64,000 nt of DNA from Bacteroidales bacterium UBA3630 (GTDB taxonomy: Bacteria; Bacteroidota; Bacteroidia; Bacteroidales; P3): assembly GCA_002373995.1 (NCBI GenBank), contig DFLB01000056.1, positions 89,830 through 153,829 of the forward strand, given 5' to 3'. The notes below the pieces were generated by a model. It ran no database searches and had not been told where the DNA came from. It saw nothing but the letters and a program-made list of their open reading frames with translations. Position numbers and translations under genes: made by a program. Of this stretch, positions 1 to 7,973 are shown in pieces. The stretch's first letter is position 1; every line of letters begins with the position of its first letter.

Positions 1-355
1 GGATGTTCTCGAGGAGCATCACCTCGCCACCCTTCAGCTCTTTGGCCATAGCCTCGGGCTTGCCGCTGCCGAGGAGTTCCTGCGTGAACTTCACGGGACG
101 GCCCACGAGGGTCTCAAGGTACTTGGCCACCGGCTCAAGGGTCAGCTCAGGCTCGAAGCCACCCTTCTTAGGACGGCCGAAGTGGGCCATGATGATGACG
201 GCGGCGCCATCGCGCAGCAGCTTTTCGATGGTGGGCATCGACTCGCGCATGCGGGTGTCGTCGGTGATTTCTTTCTTATCGTTCATCGGGACGTTGAAGT
301 CCACGCGCAGCAAGACCTTCTTGCCGGCAAAATTGATATCTTTAATCGATTTCAT
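1..355 (-). CDS. pgk: Phosphoglycerate kinase, N-terminal part (cut by window edge)
   Basis: Encodes the first 118 residues of phosphoglycerate kinase, the glycolytic enzyme that moves a phosphate between 1,3-bisphosphoglycerate and ADP. The hallmark substrate-binding segment RVDFNVP lies at residues 17-23 and a second, HFGRPKKGG, follows at about residue 58; both are family signatures. The ATG at 355 gives the usual N-terminus (MKSIKDINFAGKKVLLR). The gene starts 20 bases after the atpB stop on the same strand, so the two may be co-transcribed. The C-terminal two thirds lie outside the window. Confidence 0.95.
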   Translation of the reverse strand, partial: MKSIKDINFAGKKVLLRVDFNVPMNDKKEITDDTRMRESMPTIEKLLRDGAAVIIMAHFGRPKKGGFEPELTLEPVAKYLETLVGRPVKFTQELLGSGKPEAMAKELKGGEVMLLENI

Positions 356-362
356 GGGTATT

Positions 363-389
363 GGGTTTTATGGGTTTAATGGGCGTGAT
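363..389. repeat. 9-bp tandem repeat at the atpB-pgk junction
   Basis: Three 9-base units of the form GGG-N4-AT (gggttttat, gggtttaat, gggcgtgat) run from the pgk leader into the last codons of atpB. They cover the atpB stop and encode part of its final residues (NHAH). The unit gggtttaat recurs exactly in the repeats near 63714 and 63940. Confidence 0.7.
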
Positions 390-1458
390 TGGGTTCGGCG
401 ACAGCCATGCCGATGTAGAGGGCCGTGAGCATGGTGAAGACAAAGGCCTGGATGTAGGCCACAAGGCATTCGAGCAGAGAAATGAAGACGCTGAAGAACA
501 CGCTCACCACGGAGACAGCGCCCCCGACGGCCATGCCGAAGAGGTTGCTGAGGATGAAGATGATGACGATGAAGCCGAGGATGACGATATGGCCTGCCGT
601 CATGTTGGCGAAGAGTCGTATCATCAGCACGATGGGCTTGGTGAAGACACCCACCAGTTCCACCACCGGCATCAGGGGGAATATCTTGAGCCATGCGGGA
701 ACGCCAGGGGTGTTGAAGATATCGGTCCAATAGTGCTTGTTGCCGCTAATGTTGGTGATAAAGAAGGTGATGACAGCCAGAGTAGCGGTGACGGCGATAT
801 TGCCCGTGATGTTGGCTCCGGCGGGGAAGAAGGGTATCAGGCCAAGGATGTTGCAGAAGAAGATGAAAAAGAAGAGGGTGAGCAGGTACGGTAGATAGCG
901 CTGATAATGCTTCTCGCCTATCATGGGGCGGGCGATGCTGTCGCGCACGAAGACCACCAGCATCTCGACGAGGCTTTGCAAGCCTTTGGGGGCTTGATTG
1001 GGGCGCTTCTTGTAGCCCGCGCGGGCGATGAAGACGATAACCAGCAACAGGATGACGGCAATCATGATGGCCGCCGAGGTCTTGGTGATGCTCAGGTCTA
1101 CCGGCTTAGTGCCTGTCAGGTTGCCCTCGGCATCAACGCACACAATTTCCTCTTTCTCAGCACCTCCACCCACAAGCCTGTATCCTTTGTAGTCGGCATG
1201 GCCGTGATGGAAACGCGCGGAGCTGAAGATATCCAGATGACCGTCATTGATGAGGATGACCGGCAGCGGGATGGCTACAGCATGCTCGACACCGTCCTTG
1301 TCCTGATAGTCGAACATGTGCCAGGAGTGAGCGTCAGTGACATGGCCGATGATGACAGACCCAGGGTCGAAACCCGCATCCTCGTCGTCCTCGGCATGGC
1401 CGACTAACGGCACAGCCGTCATTGCAACTGCCAACAGGCACAGAAACAGTTTTTTCAT
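376..1458 (-). CDS. atpB: F1Fo ATP synthase subunit a
   Basis: Membrane subunit a of ATP synthase, which forms the proton half-channels against the c-ring. The protein is 360 residues when started at 1458, where MKKLFLCLLAVAM opens a cleavable-looking signal; an in-frame ATG at 1554 would add 32 residues of non-membrane character. A long periplasmic N-terminal part (about 130 residues) precedes the hydrophobic core, as is usual in Bacteroidales. The essential arginine lies in MIRLFANMTAGH at about residue 281. The next gene downstream is pgk, not atpE, so the c, b, delta, alpha and gamma subunits must be elsewhere. The last residues (NHAH) come from a 9-bp repeat. Confidence 0.95.
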   Translation of the reverse strand: MKKLFLCLLAVAMTAVPLVGHAEDDEDAGFDPGSVIIGHVTDAHSWHMFDYQDKDGVEHAVAIPLPVILINDGHLDIFSSARFHHGHADYKGYRLVGGGAEKEEIVCVDAEGNLTGTKPVDLSITKTSAAIMIAVILLLVIVFIARAGYKKRPNQAPKGLQSLVEMLVVFVRDSIARPMIGEKHYQRYLPYLLTLFFFIFFCNILGLIPFFPAGANITGNIAVTATLAVITFFITNISGNKHYWTDIFNTPGVPAWLKIFPLMPVVELVGVFTKPIVLMIRLFANMTAGHIVILGFIVIIFILSNLFGMAVGGAVSVVSVFFSVFISLLECLVAYIQAFVFTMLTALYIGMAVAEPNHAH

Positions 1459-1463
1459 GTTAT

Positions 1464-1721
1464 CTACGATTCCTTGTTGTTTACCTTTGTTGTATTGTTG
1501 AAGATGTCTATCTGCACTGTGTCGAAAAGGCCCAACTGACGCTTGTCGTGGCACGTAGCAGGTGCTGCCGCATACTCGCGCAGTACTTGACTGACGATGC
1601 GGTGCAGCGCCACCGGCCGCTCCATGCCACCTGCGGCGGCATAGGCCGACAGACGCCGCACCTCCACCTCACTGAGCGTCAGGGTGTACTTCTTTGCATG
1701 GGCCTTCTGCATCCTCTTCAT
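1464..1721 (-). CDS. Small hypothetical protein upstream of atpB
   Basis: An 85-residue basic protein started at 1721, where the ATG overlaps the end of the DUF2723 gene by a few bases; an ATG at 1712 is an alternative. It has no signal peptide or membrane segment. Residues near 12-45 (KKYTLTLSEVEVRRLSAYAA) look like a beta strand followed by two helices and could be a ribbon-helix-helix-like fold; that is inference only. The end carries QLGLFDTVQIDIFNN. It stops 5 bases before the atpB start, which suggests translational coupling. A small gene ahead of atpB is common in this order, but I do not recognise this family. Confidence 0.6.
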   Translation of the reverse strand: MKRMQKAHAKKYTLTLSEVEVRRLSAYAAAGGMERPVALHRIVSQVLREYAAAPATCHDKRQLGLFDTVQIDIFNNTTKVNNKES

Positions 1722-1728
1722 GGCTCTG

Positions 1729-4700
1729 CTATCTGTAGCGAGGCTCAAATTGCCTGAGCAACGCCGCCGATTCCTCGGCCAGCGTCGCATTACCAAGCGT
1801 GTATTGTGCCATTTCATTCAACAGGGCCACAATCTGCAAGTCGTTTTGCAAAGTACCACGGACCCCCTGAGCTTTCTCGCCAGCAAAACGGCGCAGGTAG
1901 TCAATCTCCCCGCTGTAATATCTGAACGCATCCTTCCACAGCCGCACCGCTTCCTCCTCACCATAAATCTTGCGGTAGAGATCCACAACATCGACATGGG
2001 TATTGTTTCCAGTGTAGATATAGACAGCATAGACGTCGATGGGGAAGTTCTTCGACGGGAACATTTCGCGAGCTTGGTCAACCAACGCTTTGGCGTTCTC
2101 GACGTTGCCCTTATCGTACTCGTTCGAGGCAACTGTCAGCATTAGCTGGCGCTGCACGGTTCCCATATTGAGGCTGATGGGGTCAACATAGATATCACTG
2201 TTGAGGTTGCCCCACTTGAGCGGTTCACCGTTGGTGCCGTGGATAAAGTAATCTGCCGTACGGTCGGTGTAGCGCTGCTGGCGCGGATAGGGCAGGAACT
2301 TGTAGTTCATACCGTCCTGCACACAGTAGTTGCGCACTGGCGGGAAGACATCAGGGATACCCTGAGTGTTGGGGTTCATGGCGTTAATGTCGCGCATGAA
2401 TTTATTGGTACCCAAAATGTCAAGCAACATCAAGTGATGACGGTACAGCACTGGACGGTTGATTTCCCAACGGATTACTGGATCCACCTTGTCGGCCAGC
2501 TCAGCCGGGATGACACCCTTCTCGACCAAAGCTGGGATATCCAAGGTTATCTTGAATCGCTTGGTGGGGATGTACATCACTTTCTCGCCCCCCGAGTTCA
2601 ACGTGAAGCGGTCGGGATGGTCGCGCAGTAATGACAGCACGTCGGTCACTTCCATGTAGTCCTGACTACGATCCATGATGTAGTAGGCGTCCTTACCCAA
2701 TCCATAGAATTCCTTGGGTAACGTGAAGGGCAATGCCTCGCTCTCGTAGAGTTTGTTGTAAAGCTGCTCCACGTACCAGTACATGCCGCTCAAGGTGAAG
2801 TTAAGAATACGCACGTCGGTACGCGTACCTTCTACCTCTTGGGCATACCATAGCGGGAAAGTATCGTTGTCGCCAAAAGTAATCAGGACACTATTCTTGT
2901 TCAAACTCTTGAGGTAATTCTGGGCAAAGTCGCGAGCAGCATACTTCTGCGAACGGTCGTGGTCATCCCAGTTTTCAGCAGCCATCAGGCAGGGGACTCC
3001 CGCCATACACGCGACAAAGACCACCGGCAGCACTACCTTGTAGACCTGCTCGCGATTCTTCTTGAACAGGTTGGTAATCCATTCCGCCAATCCCATCACC
3101 CCGAGACCTATCCAGATAGCGAAGAAGCTGAACGATCCCACGAAGGCATAGTCTCTCTCTCTCGGCTGGCGCGGAGGCATGTTCAGGTATATGGCAATAG
3201 CCAAACCCGTCATAAAGAACATGATGAACACGATGAAGGCATCCTTCGGGTGTTTGCGGATGTGATAAATCAACCCGATGATACCCAGCAGCAGTGGCAA
3301 CATATAGTACTTGTTGCGGGCCTTGTTCTGTTCCATATGTTCTGGCAACTCATCCTGCGGGCCAAGGCGGGCCTCGTCAATGAACTTGATACCACTGATC
3401 CAGTTGCCTTTCAGGTAGTCACGCGTGCCGTCATCGTTGAAGTAGTGGCCTTGCTCGTCGTTCTGCCGTCCGGCAAAGTTCCACATGAAGTAACGCCAGT
3501 ACATCCAACCTAATTGGTAGCGGTTGAAGAACTTAAGGTTCTGCGCACTTGTAGGGCGCTGATCCCCATGTACCTTGCCAGCCCAGTACTCGTAATACTT
3601 CGGATGCTGACGGTCGGTGTCGTCGCTCCACATGCGGGGGAAGACTCCCGTGTGCTGCTCGCGGTATTTGTATTTCTGCGCATGAGCGGCCACAATATAT
3701 CGGTCCTTTCCCGTTTCACTCTTGCCGCGGATATACTTGGTGTAGCCATTCTCCACACCGATGGGTCGACCTGCCGTATAGAACTGACCCGTCAGCAGCG
3801 GCGTCGAACCGTACTGTTCTCGACCCAGATAGGCGCGCATCGAGACGGCGTCCTTCGGTGCATTCTCGTTGAGCGGCGTATTCGTGTTGGCCCGTATCAC
3901 CAGCACAAAGAAGGTGGAATAACCGATGACCAGCATCGCAAAACTCAGTACAGCGGCATTCCACACTGCCTTCTGCTTCTTCTGCGTGTACCACAGTCCC
4001 CACACCACCAGCACCGCCAGCAGCGTGAAGAAGAAGATGGTACCACTATTGAACGGCAGCCCTAAGGTATTGACAAAGAACACGTCCACCGCCGAGTCCA
4101 CATTGACGATGCCCGGAATAATCCCCCACAGGATAATGCCCAGCGTAACAATGCTCAACACACCTGTCAGCAGGAACCCCTTCCACGTGGTCTTGGGCCA
4201 TTTCTTGAAGTACACGACATAGAATATGGCCGGCACCGTCAGCAGGTTGAGCAAGTGCACACCGATAGCCACACCCACCAGCAGACTGATCAGTATCAGC
4301 CAGCGCAGCGAATGCGGGTCATCGCTCTGCTCTTCCCACTTCAGGATGGCCCAGAATACCAGCGCCGTGAAGAACGACGACATAGCGTAGACCTCGCCCT
4401 CCACGGCCGAGAACCAGAACGTGTCACTGAACGTATAGGCCAACGCACCCACCACACCGGCGGCAAATACCGCCCACGTCCGCCAGTCTTTCAAACTCGG
4501 GTTCTTCGGGTCTGGCAACAAGTGCTTTCCCAACAGCGTGATACCCCAAAAGAGGAACAAAATAGTGAAACCGCTGCACACGGCCGACATGATGTTGACC
4601 GCGTGTGCAGCTGTCTCCGGACTGCTGAACATCGAAAACAGGCGGCCAATCAGTTGGAACGTCGGGGCTCCCGGGGGATGGCCCACCTGCAGTTTGAAGG

Positions 4701-4827
4701 CGGTCGAGATATACTCGCCGCAATCCCACCACGACGCCGTGGCTTCCGCCGTCATGATGTACACAGCACAGGCCACGATGCCTATCACCCAGCCTATGAT
4801 GTTGTTTGCCAAATGGTATTGTTTCAT
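1729..4827 (-). CDS. DUF2723 multi-pass membrane protein, putative glycosyltransferase
   Basis: A 1032-residue protein of the DUF2723 family (related to eukaryotic TMEM260), thought to be membrane glycosyltransferases of the protein O-mannosyltransferase fold. The N-terminal half holds about a dozen hydrophobic segments and the family signature around residues 30-60, GEYISTAFKLQVGHPPGAP, on an external loop with acidic residues. A central soluble region follows (about 330-480), then more membrane segments and a hydrophilic tail with TPR-like helices (EYDKGNVENAKALVDQAREM). Members of this family are near-universal in Bacteroidota. The substrate is not shown by the sequence; surface protein glycosylation is a guess. 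It lies between arcA and the small gene ahead of atpB, all on the minus strand. Confidence 0.88.
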   Translation of the reverse strand: MKQYHLANNIIGWVIGIVACAVYIMTAEATASWWDCGEYISTAFKLQVGHPPGAPTFQLIGRLFSMFSSPETAAHAVNIMSAVCSGFTILFLFWGITLLGKHLLPDPKNPSLKDWRTWAVFAAGVVGALAYTFSDTFWFSAVEGEVYAMSSFFTALVFWAILKWEEQSDDPHSLRWLILISLLVGVAIGVHLLNLLTVPAIFYVVYFKKWPKTTWKGFLLTGVLSIVTLGIILWGIIPGIVNVDSAVDVFFVNTLGLPFNSGTIFFFTLLAVLVVWGLWYTQKKQKAVWNAAVLSFAMLVIGYSTFFVLVIRANTNTPLNENAPKDAVSMRAYLGREQYGSTPLLTGQFYTAGRPIGVENGYTKYIRGKSETGKDRYIVAAHAQKYKYREQHTGVFPRMWSDDTDRQHPKYYEYWAGKVHGDQRPTSAQNLKFFNRYQLGWMYWRYFMWNFAGRQNDEQGHYFNDDGTRDYLKGNWISGIKFIDEARLGPQDELPEHMEQNKARNKYYMLPLLLGIIGLIYHIRKHPKDAFIVFIMFFMTGLAIAIYLNMPPRQPRERDYAFVGSFSFFAIWIGLGVMGLAEWITNLFKKNREQVYKVVLPVVFVACMAGVPCLMAAENWDDHDRSQKYAARDFAQNYLKSLNKNSVLITFGDNDTFPLWYAQEVEGTRTDVRILNFTLSGMYWYVEQLYNKLYESEALPFTLPKEFYGLGKDAYYIMDRSQDYMEVTDVLSLLRDHPDRFTLNSGGEKVMYIPTKRFKITLDIPALVEKGVIPAELADKVDPVIRWEINRPVLYRHHLMLLDILGTNKFMRDINAMNPNTQGIPDVFPPVRNYCVQDGMNYKFLPYPRQQRYTDRTADYFIHGTNGEPLKWGNLNSDIYVDPISLNMGTVQRQLMLTVASNEYDKGNVENAKALVDQAREMFPSKNFPIDVYAVYIYTGNNTHVDVVDLYRKIYGEEEAVRLWKDAFRYYSGEIDYLRRFAGEKAQGVRGTLQNDLQIVALLNEMAQYTLGNATLAEESAALLRQFEPRYR

Positions 4828-4840
4828 ATCGAAAGTTTGT

Positions 4841-6085
4841 TTAGTCTCTTAATATTGGCATCGTCATGCACCTCGCTCCCCCGCCGGCTCTCGGCAACTC
4901 GCTGCCAGGGAAGGCCGCCACGAACTTCTCATACCCGTTCATATCCACGCGTCCCTCCACAATATCCTCGGCATTGAGCACGGCAAAACCAGCCTTGTCC
5001 AGCGCGTCGATGGTGTGCGTATTCCGGCGATATCCCATCACCTTGCCGTCTCCCAGCGAGAAGAAGTTGGCTCCGCTGTGCCACTGCTCGCGCAACTGCA
5101 CCCACGGGTCGCACCCGCCTCCGATGACAGGCTCCATCTCCCACCCCAGACTGTTCAATCCCTCAACGATGTTACCCACCTTGCGGTAGCTGATATTACC
5201 CTTGTAGATGCTGATCAGCGTCGTATCCTTGCCGGCAAAAAGACCCGTCTTCTTCAGCATCGGCTCAAAAGCCATGCACTGGTGCTTGCCCAGGAAGGTA
5301 AACACCATGTCCAGATGGATAAACGACTCGGGCTTCTGCGGCAACTCCTGCACCAGTATATTGAACTGCTCGCGCTCACGGGCAAACGTCTGCGCCAAGT
5401 ACTTGATACCCTTTGTGTTGGTACGTATACCCTGACCTATGCAGAGCAAATCCGGCGACGCCACCTGCACATCGCCACCCTCGGTCCTCGCGTCGCGGTC
5501 CCACTGCATGGCGTTCAACGTCTCCACCTTGAAAAAGTGACGGAATATAGCCTCGTAAATCAACGTTTCCCTCTCCCTCACCTCAAAGCTCATCGAGTTG
5601 ATAAGCACGCGGTTATACACCGTGCTGCTCGCATCACGCGTAAAGAACAGATTGTAGAGCGGCTTCAGCAGGTAGCGCTCCTCGTCCACACCGTTCCACT
5701 CGGGATCCTCATACCCCTCTATCAGCACCCGCGCCAACTCGCCATTGTCCAGCTCCAGCAACCGCTCCGCCAAATCGTCGTCGCAGTTGTCCATATCGCA
5801 ACTCTCCAGCACCAGGTGCCTGCGCACATCGTCGTCCTCCAGCAACCTCTCCAGTATGTCTTCCACATAGTACACCTCCGTCCACCGCTCCAGCACACCG
5901 CTGAAATAGTGATACTCACGGTCTACTATCGGCTTATTCAGAATGTCGCTATACAGGGCGTGGGCTGCGTTGAGCGGCGTCATGCGCTCTATCTCCACCC
6001 CCGGACGGTGCAGCAACACTGCTCGCAGCCGTCCCGTCTCCGACGACACGTTTACCTTACACGGCATTGTCTTTTTATCTTCCAT
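4841..6085 (-). CDS. arcA: Arginine deiminase
   Basis: Arginine deiminase, which hydrolyses arginine to citrulline and ammonia. The 414 residues fit the family length. Visible motifs are FTRDAS in the first half, HLDMVFTFLG with the catalytic histidine region, and the C-terminal loop GGARCMTMPILRD, whose nucleophilic cysteine is residue 406. The start at 6085 lies about 65 bases below a TATCTTTG promoter element. No carbamate kinase or ornithine carbamoyltransferase gene lies beside it, so the usual arc operon is not present here. An ornithine aminotransferase is 19 kb away. Confidence 0.95.
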   Translation of the reverse strand: MEDKKTMPCKVNVSSETGRLRAVLLHRPGVEIERMTPLNAAHALYSDILNKPIVDREYHYFSGVLERWTEVYYVEDILERLLEDDDVRRHLVLESCDMDNCDDDLAERLLELDNGELARVLIEGYEDPEWNGVDEERYLLKPLYNLFFTRDASSTVYNRVLINSMSFEVRERETLIYEAIFRHFFKVETLNAMQWDRDARTEGGDVQVASPDLLCIGQGIRTNTKGIKYLAQTFAREREQFNILVQELPQKPESFIHLDMVFTFLGKHQCMAFEPMLKKTGLFAGKDTTLISIYKGNISYRKVGNIVEGLNSLGWEMEPVIGGGCDPWVQLREQWHSGANFFSLGDGKVMGYRRNTHTIDALDKAGFAVLNAEDIVEGRVDMNGYEKFVAAFPGSELPRAGGGARCMTMPILRD

Positions 6086-6148
6086 ATTCTTCCTTATGCT
6101 CTATAACACAAATACTTCACCCTTATAAGGGCACTCCTTGTAAAAATG

Positions 6149-6156
6149 CAAAGATA
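6149..6156 (-). promoter_or_regulatory. Promoter -7 element for arcA
   Basis: On the minus strand this reads TATCTTTG, an exact match to the Bacteroidetes TAnnTTTG element, 64 bases before the arcA ATG. No clean TTTG is seen about 20 bases further upstream. Confidence 0.5.
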
Positions 6157-6221
6157 CTAAATAATTTGGAACTTGAAAAATAAAAGTTCTCCCTCCACTG
6201 ATTATTAGCCCCCTGTCACCC

Positions 6222-6276
6222 CTTCCTATGCTCTTCCTAAGCGCATCCTAAGCTCTTCCTAAGCATATCCTAAGCA
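6222..6276. repeat. 11-bp tandem array, type GCTTAGGATGA
   Basis: Five consecutive 11-base units, forward cttcctatgct, cttcctaagcg, catcctaagct, cttcctaagca, tatcctaagca. On the other strand the core is GCTTAGGA, the same as the array at 21859. It lies 11 bases past the radA stop and about 65 bases upstream of the arcA promoter. Confidence 0.85.
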
Positions 6277-6287
6277 CATGGTCCGCG

Positions 6288-7646
6288 TCACGCAAAAAGA
6301 GCCCGGAAAGCTTCCTCTATAACACTAACCGGCACAACCTCAATACGATGCCTTCTGTCAATATCACGAAGCGAATATTTGGACACAAAAATACGCTCAA
6401 AACCAAGTCGCGCCGCCTCTGCAACACGCACATCAATCCGGCTCACAGGGCGCACCTCCCCGCTCAAACCCAGCTCGGCAGCAAAAAGAACTCGCGGCGA
6501 GAGGGCTATGTCAACATTGGAGGAAAGTATCGCCGCAGCCACGGCAAGGTCTATGGCTGGATCCACAGCCCGCAAACCGCCGGCAATATTGAGGAAGACA
6601 TCCTTGGCGCCAAGCTTGAAGCCGCAACGCTTCTCAAGGATAGCCAGCAGCATATTCATCCTCCTGGTATCGAAGCCGTTGGCATTGCGCTGCGGAGTAC
6701 CGTATACAGCCGACGACACCAGGCTCTGCACCTCGATAAAGAGCGGCCTCGCACCCTCAAGGGTCGCCGCCACCGCACTCCCGCTGAGCGTCTCGTCCCG
6801 CTGGCTGAGCAGGTATTCCGACGGGTTAGCCACCTCGCGCAGACCGCCGCTGTGCATCTCAAAAATTCCTATCTCCGACGTACTCCCAAAGCGGTTTTTC
6901 TGCGCCCGCAATATGCGAAACCCATAATTGCGGTCACCCTCAAACTGCAACACCACATCCACAATGTGTTCCATCACCTTCGGCCCGGCAAGGGTGCCGT
7001 CTTTCGTGATGTGACCCACCAAGATGACAGGCGTGCCACTCGTCTTGGCATAATGCTGGAAGTCACTCGTACACTGGCGTATCTGACTGACGCTGCCAGC
7101 CGGCGAATCCAGCTCGCCCGTCGTGATGGTCTGTATGGAGTCCACTATGAGCAGGTCAGGCTTGAGGCTGTCTATATGGTCAAAAACAGGCTGCGTCACC
7201 GTCTCGCTGAGCACATACAGCTGCGACTCGCTCTGCGCTAGGCGGTCCGCGCGCATCTTGATCTGCTGCGGACTCTCCTCCCCGCTGACGTAGAGCACCT
7301 TGCGCCCCTTGGCAGCAAGGGCCGCCTGCAGCAGCAGCGTGCTCTTGCCAATGCCAGGCTCGCCGCCCAACAGCACCAGGCTCCCCGGCACCAATCCGCC
7401 GCCAAGCACTCGGTCCAGCTCGTCGCAATGCGTGCTCTGGCGCGTCTGCGCGCTGTAACTCACCTCGTCTATCAACTGCGGCACCGCACCACCCACGCCT
7501 TTCGCCACCGCCGCCTGGCCTTTCTCGCTCTTCACAACCTCCTCTTCAAAGGTGCCAAACTTGCCACACTCCGGGCAGCGCCCGAGCCACGAACTGCTCT
7601 GATAACCGCACTCGCGGCAGAAATAATAGGATTTTGCCTTCGCCAT
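6288..7646 (-). CDS. radA: DNA repair protein RadA (Sms)
   Basis: RadA/Sms, a RecA-like ATPase that promotes branch migration of recombination intermediates. The 452 residues show the full domain order: an N-terminal zinc finger with C10, C13, C24 and C27, a Walker A motif GEPGIGKST at 95-103, the family motif KNRFGS, and a C-terminal Lon-like P-loop-free domain. No catalytic serine is expected in that last domain. It is preceded by a TATTTTTG promoter element and by the tRNA-Pro terminator, so it is probably transcribed on its own. Confidence 0.97.
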   Translation of the reverse strand: MAKAKSYYFCRECGYQSSSWLGRCPECGKFGTFEEEVVKSEKGQAAVAKGVGGAVPQLIDEVSYSAQTRQSTHCDELDRVLGGGLVPGSLVLLGGEPGIGKSTLLLQAALAAKGRKVLYVSGEESPQQIKMRADRLAQSESQLYVLSETVTQPVFDHIDSLKPDLLIVDSIQTITTGELDSPAGSVSQIRQCTSDFQHYAKTSGTPVILVGHITKDGTLAGPKVMEHIVDVVLQFEGDRNYGFRILRAQKNRFGSTSEIGIFEMHSGGLREVANPSEYLLSQRDETLSGSAVAATLEGARPLFIEVQSLVSSAVYGTPQRNANGFDTRRMNMLLAILEKRCGFKLGAKDVFLNIAGGLRAVDPAIDLAVAAAILSSNVDIALSPRVLFAAELGLSGEVRPVSRIDVRVAEAARLGFERIFVSKYSLRDIDRRHRIEVVPVSVIEEAFRALFA

Positions 7647-7677
7647 AGTAGGAACTCACTATCTGTTTTTCGCGATG

Positions 7678-7685
7678 CAAAAATA
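7678..7685 (-). promoter_or_regulatory. Promoter -7 element for radA
   Basis: TATTTTTG on the minus strand, 32 bases before the radA ATG and just below the tRNA terminator. It matches TAnnTTTG. Confidence 0.5.
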
Positions 7686-7706
7686 CAAAAAAAACGGGAC
7701 ACCGCC

Positions 7707-7738
7707 AAAAAAAGAGCGTCCTCGTTTCGAAGACGCTC
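7707..7738 (-). terminator. Rho-independent terminator of tRNA-Pro
   Basis: On the minus strand, arms GAGCGTC (7732-7738) and GACGCTC (7714-7720) form a 7-bp stem, followed by a run of seven T. It begins 16 bases after the 3' end of the tRNA. Confidence 0.85.
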
Positions 7739-7754
7739 CCTTTTCTTGAAATTG

Positions 7755-7828
7755 TCGGGGTGAAAAGACTCGAACTTTCGACCCCTTGCACCCCATGCAA
7801 GTGCGCTAGCCAACTGCGCCACACCCCG
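7755..7828 (-). tRNA. tRNA-Pro, anticodon GGG
   Basis: A complete 74-base cloverleaf on the minus strand. The acceptor stem pairs CGGGGTG (7828-7822) with CACCCCG, with discriminator A. The D arm is GCGC/GCGC. The anticodon stem CTTGC/GCAAG encloses the loop ATGGGGT, giving anticodon GGG (7794-7792), which reads CCC proline codons. The T arm has GAAAG-TTCGAGT-CTTTT. The CCA end is not encoded. A near-perfect promoter lies upstream and a terminator downstream, so it is a single-gene unit. Confidence 0.95.
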
Positions 7829-7863
7829 AACAATCATCCTGTTTTCTCTCTCGAAAACGGGTG

Positions 7864-7895
7864 CAAAAGTACTAACTTTTTCAAACACAGCCAAA
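7864..7895 (-). promoter_or_regulatory. Promoter of tRNA-Pro
   Basis: Minus strand: TTTG (7895-7892), a 20-base spacer, then TACTTTTG (7871-7864). This is an exact match to the Bacteroidetes consensus and places the transcription start some 25-30 bases before the tRNA. Confidence 0.8.
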
Positions 7896-7973
7896 TTTTT
7901 TTTCTTCCACCCTCCTTCCATCCACCCTTCCGCGCTGATTTTCAATCGCTTTTGCCGATGATTTTTTTCTCCA

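Noticed and set aside
6085..6149. Riboswitch in the arcA leader
   Set aside because: Only about 60 bases, without a conserved fold that I can recognise.
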